Assembly (NCBI GenBank): GCA_947176355.1
Contig: CAMWQY010000135.1
Coordinates: 1-7,166 of the forward strand
Reading direction: 5' to 3'
Length of the DNA: 7,166 bases
From: an uncultured Porphyromonadaceae bacterium
Lineage (GTDB): Bacteria > Bacteroidota > Bacteroidia > Bacteroidales > Muribaculaceae
Shown here: one piece after another, positions 5,704 through 7,166 of the stretch
Layout of the letters: each line of letters starts with the position of its first letter
Position numbering within the stretch: the stretch's first letter is position 1
Translations under genes and position numbers: made by a program
Notes under the pieces: generated by a model
Database searches by the model: none
Seen by the model: the letters and a program-made list of their open reading frames with translations, nothing else
Told to the model about the DNA's origin: nothing

Positions 5704-5847
5704 TCCTTCTTCAAGAGACAAAATCTACTCGAAAATATGACGAAATCTTAATAAAAAAATAAGTTTAAACAACTTCATTCTTTCAGAAAAACTCCGCAAA
5801 ATTACAAAAAAAATCAATACCTAAAGCTTTTTTAACAAAAAAATCAT

Positions 5848-5855
5848 TAATTTTG
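5848..5855 (+). promoter_or_regulatory. Bacteroidetes-type -7 promoter element for dgt, implying a leaderless mRNA
   Basis: TAATTTTG fits TAnnTTTG at all fixed positions. It ends only 4 bp before the dgt ATG (5860). With a start site about 7 bp from the element's centre, the transcript would begin at or within a base or two of the ATG. A T-rich run (5828-5833) precedes it, but a clear TTTG -33 box does not. Confidence 0.6.
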
Positions 5856-5859
5856 CATT

Positions 5860-7166
5860 ATGGACTGGAACAGACTTATCTCCGACAAGCGACTCGGACT
5901 CGAACAATATCACGACCCTAAGACCCATACCCGCTCGGATTTCCAGCGGGATTATGACCGACTGATCTTTTCGTCGCCATTCCGCAGGCTCCAAAACAAG
6001 ACCCAAGTGTTTCCACTCCCGGGATCAATATTTGTACACAATCGATTGACCCACAGCCTGGAAGTTTCATCCGTAGGCAGATCTATGGCAAATGAGGTGG
6101 CAAATATTCTCATTGACAAAAACGGGAATAGCATCGAGACTGCCAAGCTGCGAGATATGGCAGACATAGTAGCAACAGCTTGTCTTGCCCACGACCTTGG
6201 CAATCCACCTTTCGGACACAATGGAGAAAAGACAATTTCCAGTTTCTTTACCGAGGGCGCGGGACTGGCACTGAAGCCGCTGCTGACCCCGCGACAATGG
6301 AGCGATTTTGCGCATTTCGAGGGCAATGCCAATTCTTTCAGGTTGCTTACCCATCAGTTTGAGGGGCGGCGCAAGGGGGGATACGCCATGACCTACAGTG
6401 CGCTGGCATCAGTAGTGAAATATCCTTTTGCATCAACCTTTGCCGGAGAAAAAGGGAAATTCGGCTTTTTCGAGACGGAAGAGGAAATCTACCTGAAAGT
6501 GGCTGAAGAACTTGGCATCCCGGAAATAGAACATGGGCGGCATGCCCGACATCCATTCGTATTTCTTATGGAAGCCGCCGACGACATCTGCTATCAGATA
6601 ATGGATATTGAAGATGCCCACAAACTGAAGATTCTTTCTACTGCGGAAGTGAAGGATCTGCTATTGAATTTCTTCGGAGAAAAGGAACAGATTCACATGA
6701 TAGACTCTATGAACCGATTAGATGACCCTAACGAACAGGTAGGGTATATGCGATCTAAGGTGATAGGAGCTCTCGTAGGAGGATGCTCGAAGGAGTTTAC
6801 GGACCATGAAGCGGAAATATTGGCAGGCGACTATTTTGGTTCTCTCACTTCAAATATCCCCGGACGTCTGAGCGAAGCATACGCAATATGCAGCGACACA
6901 GCGTGGAAAAAGATCTACAATGCACCTGAAGTAGTCGACATTGAAATTGCCGGAAACCGAATCATCACTTATCTGATGGAAAATCTTGTAGATGCCGTAG
7001 TGTCTCCGGAGAAGGCATTTTCAAAACTATTGCTTGGTAAAGTGCCAAGACAATATAATGTGCATTCTGAAAGCCTCAACACGCGCCTCCAAGGAGTGAT
7101 AGACCATGTATCGGCTATGACTGACGTCTATGCGCTCGACCTCTTCAGGACGCTCAACGGACATAC
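5860..7166 (+). CDS. dgt: Deoxyguanosinetriphosphate triphosphohydrolase (dGTPase), 3' end beyond the window
   Basis: An HD-domain enzyme that splits dGTP (and related dNTPs in some members) into the deoxynucleoside and triphosphate, acting in the cytoplasm on the nucleotide pool. 435 codons are present with no stop; Bacteroidetes members are about 440-450 residues, so only the last few are missing. Family marks are complete: 'RSDFQRDYDRLIFSSPFRRL' (25-44), 'KTQVFPL' (47-53), the metal ligand H65 in 'HNRLTHSLEV', H111-D112 in 'CLAHDLGNPPFGHNGE' (108-123), 'HFEGNANSFRLL' (152-163), and D241/D242 in 'EAADDICY' (238-245), which holds the last metal ligand. The ATG at 5860-5862 gives the expected 'MDW..LIS..R.G' start; the next in-frame Met (M76) lies beyond H65. 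The gene diverges from the lipoprotein gene and seems to have its own promoter. A housekeeping role in dNTP balance and mutation control is the default; related enzymes also restrict phages, but nothing nearby suggests that here. Confidence 0.95.
   Translation, partial: MDWNRLISDKRLGLEQYHDPKTHTRSDFQRDYDRLIFSSPFRRLQNKTQVFPLPGSIFVHNRLTHSLEVSSVGRSMANEVANILIDKNGNSIETAKLRDMADIVATACLAHDLGNPPFGHNGEKTISSFFTEGAGLALKPLLTPRQWSDFAHFEGNANSFRLLTHQFEGRRKGGYAMTYSALASVVKYPFASTFAGEKGKFGFFETEEEIYLKVAEELGIPEIEHGRHARHPFVFLMEAADDICYQIMDIEDAHKLKILSTAEVKDLLLNFFGEKEQIHMIDSMNRLDDPNEQVGYMRSKVIGALVGGCSKEFTDHEAEILAGDYFGSLTSNIPGRLSEAYAICSDTAWKKIYNAPEVVDIEIAGNRIITYLMENLVDAVVSPEKAFSKLLLGKVPRQYNVHSESLNTRLQGVIDHVSAMTDVYALDLFRTLNGH

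Larger units (their letters stand above)
5569..5859. other. Divergent intergenic region between the lipoprotein gene and dgt
   Basis: This 291-bp A/T-rich stretch holds the promoters of two divergent genes and no convincing gene. Towards dgt there is a good -7 element at 5848-5855 (listed separately). Towards the lipoprotein gene the best candidate is AATCTTTG on the minus strand (5626-5633), which misses the first T of TAnnTTTG and would leave a leader of roughly 50 nt; this is weak. The 16-bp inverted repeat ATGATGC-CC-GCATCAT (5688-5703) lies near the middle. Poly-A and poly-T runs dominate 5750-5845. Confidence 0.5.

Noticed and set aside
5688..5762. A 24-codon frame beginning ATG ATG in the dgt upstream region
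   Set aside because: It is too short, has no ribosome-binding or promoter support, and its start is explained by the palindrome at 5688-5703.
5952..6332. A 126-codon open frame on the - strand
   Set aside because: It is antisense to the conserved HD region of dgt and shows no family pattern.
5860..7166. dgt as part of an anti-phage nucleotide-depletion system
   Set aside because: Related enzymes can restrict phages, but the neighbours are an unrelated lipoprotein and ordinary genes, and the sequence is that of the conserved housekeeping branch.

Overview
The window looks like chromosomal DNA of a Bacteroidales bacterium, probably Muribaculaceae or a close relative (the family placement is inference). 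The signs are: upstream elements matching the Bacteroidetes -7 consensus TAnnTTTG rather than E. coli-type -10 boxes; A/T-rich leaders without clear Shine-Dalgarno sequences; two families that I know mainly from Bacteroidetes (DUF3467, DUF2851); a Bacteroidetes-type PAP2-like membrane protein; and short A/T-rich tandem repeats between genes. I see no tRNA, rRNA, insertion sequence, CRISPR array or phage gene.

Layout. Positions 12-2231 hold three leftward genes: a DUF3467 protein (12-314), a PAP2-like membrane protein with an acidic cytoplasmic tail (524-1321) and an RluA-family pseudouridine synthase (1314-2231). The last two overlap by 8 bp and are probably co-translated. DUF3467 is set apart by 209 bp of A/T-rich DNA carrying heptanucleotide repeats. 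Positions 2437-4732 hold two rightward genes, a secreted outer-membrane-barrel-like protein and a DUF2851 protein. Only 4 bp separate them, and the second starts with GTG. A lipoprotein gene (4993-5568) runs leftward and converges on DUF2851. A dGTPase-type HD phosphohydrolase gene (dgt, from 5860) runs rightward and leaves the window a few codons before its expected end.

The genes do not form an obvious single pathway. They read as ordinary core and lineage-specific genes: RNA modification (RluA-like), lipid or undecaprenyl-phosphate chemistry (PAP2-like, uncertain), envelope proteins (barrel and lipoprotein) and nucleotide-pool control (Dgt). I did not find a defence island or a clear new multi-gene system.

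The most interesting structure is non-coding. Between the convergent DUF2851 and lipoprotein genes lie two inverted copies of a 31-nt palindromic unit (4850-4880 and 4942-4972). The copies differ at three positions, and two of those differences form a compensatory C-G to T-A exchange inside the small hairpin of each copy. This fits a REP/BIME-like element whose hairpin is under selection. Other points are a promoter element so close to the dgt start that the mRNA should be leaderless, 7-bp tandem repeats touching gene ends at three places, and a methionine-rich segment in the barrel protein.
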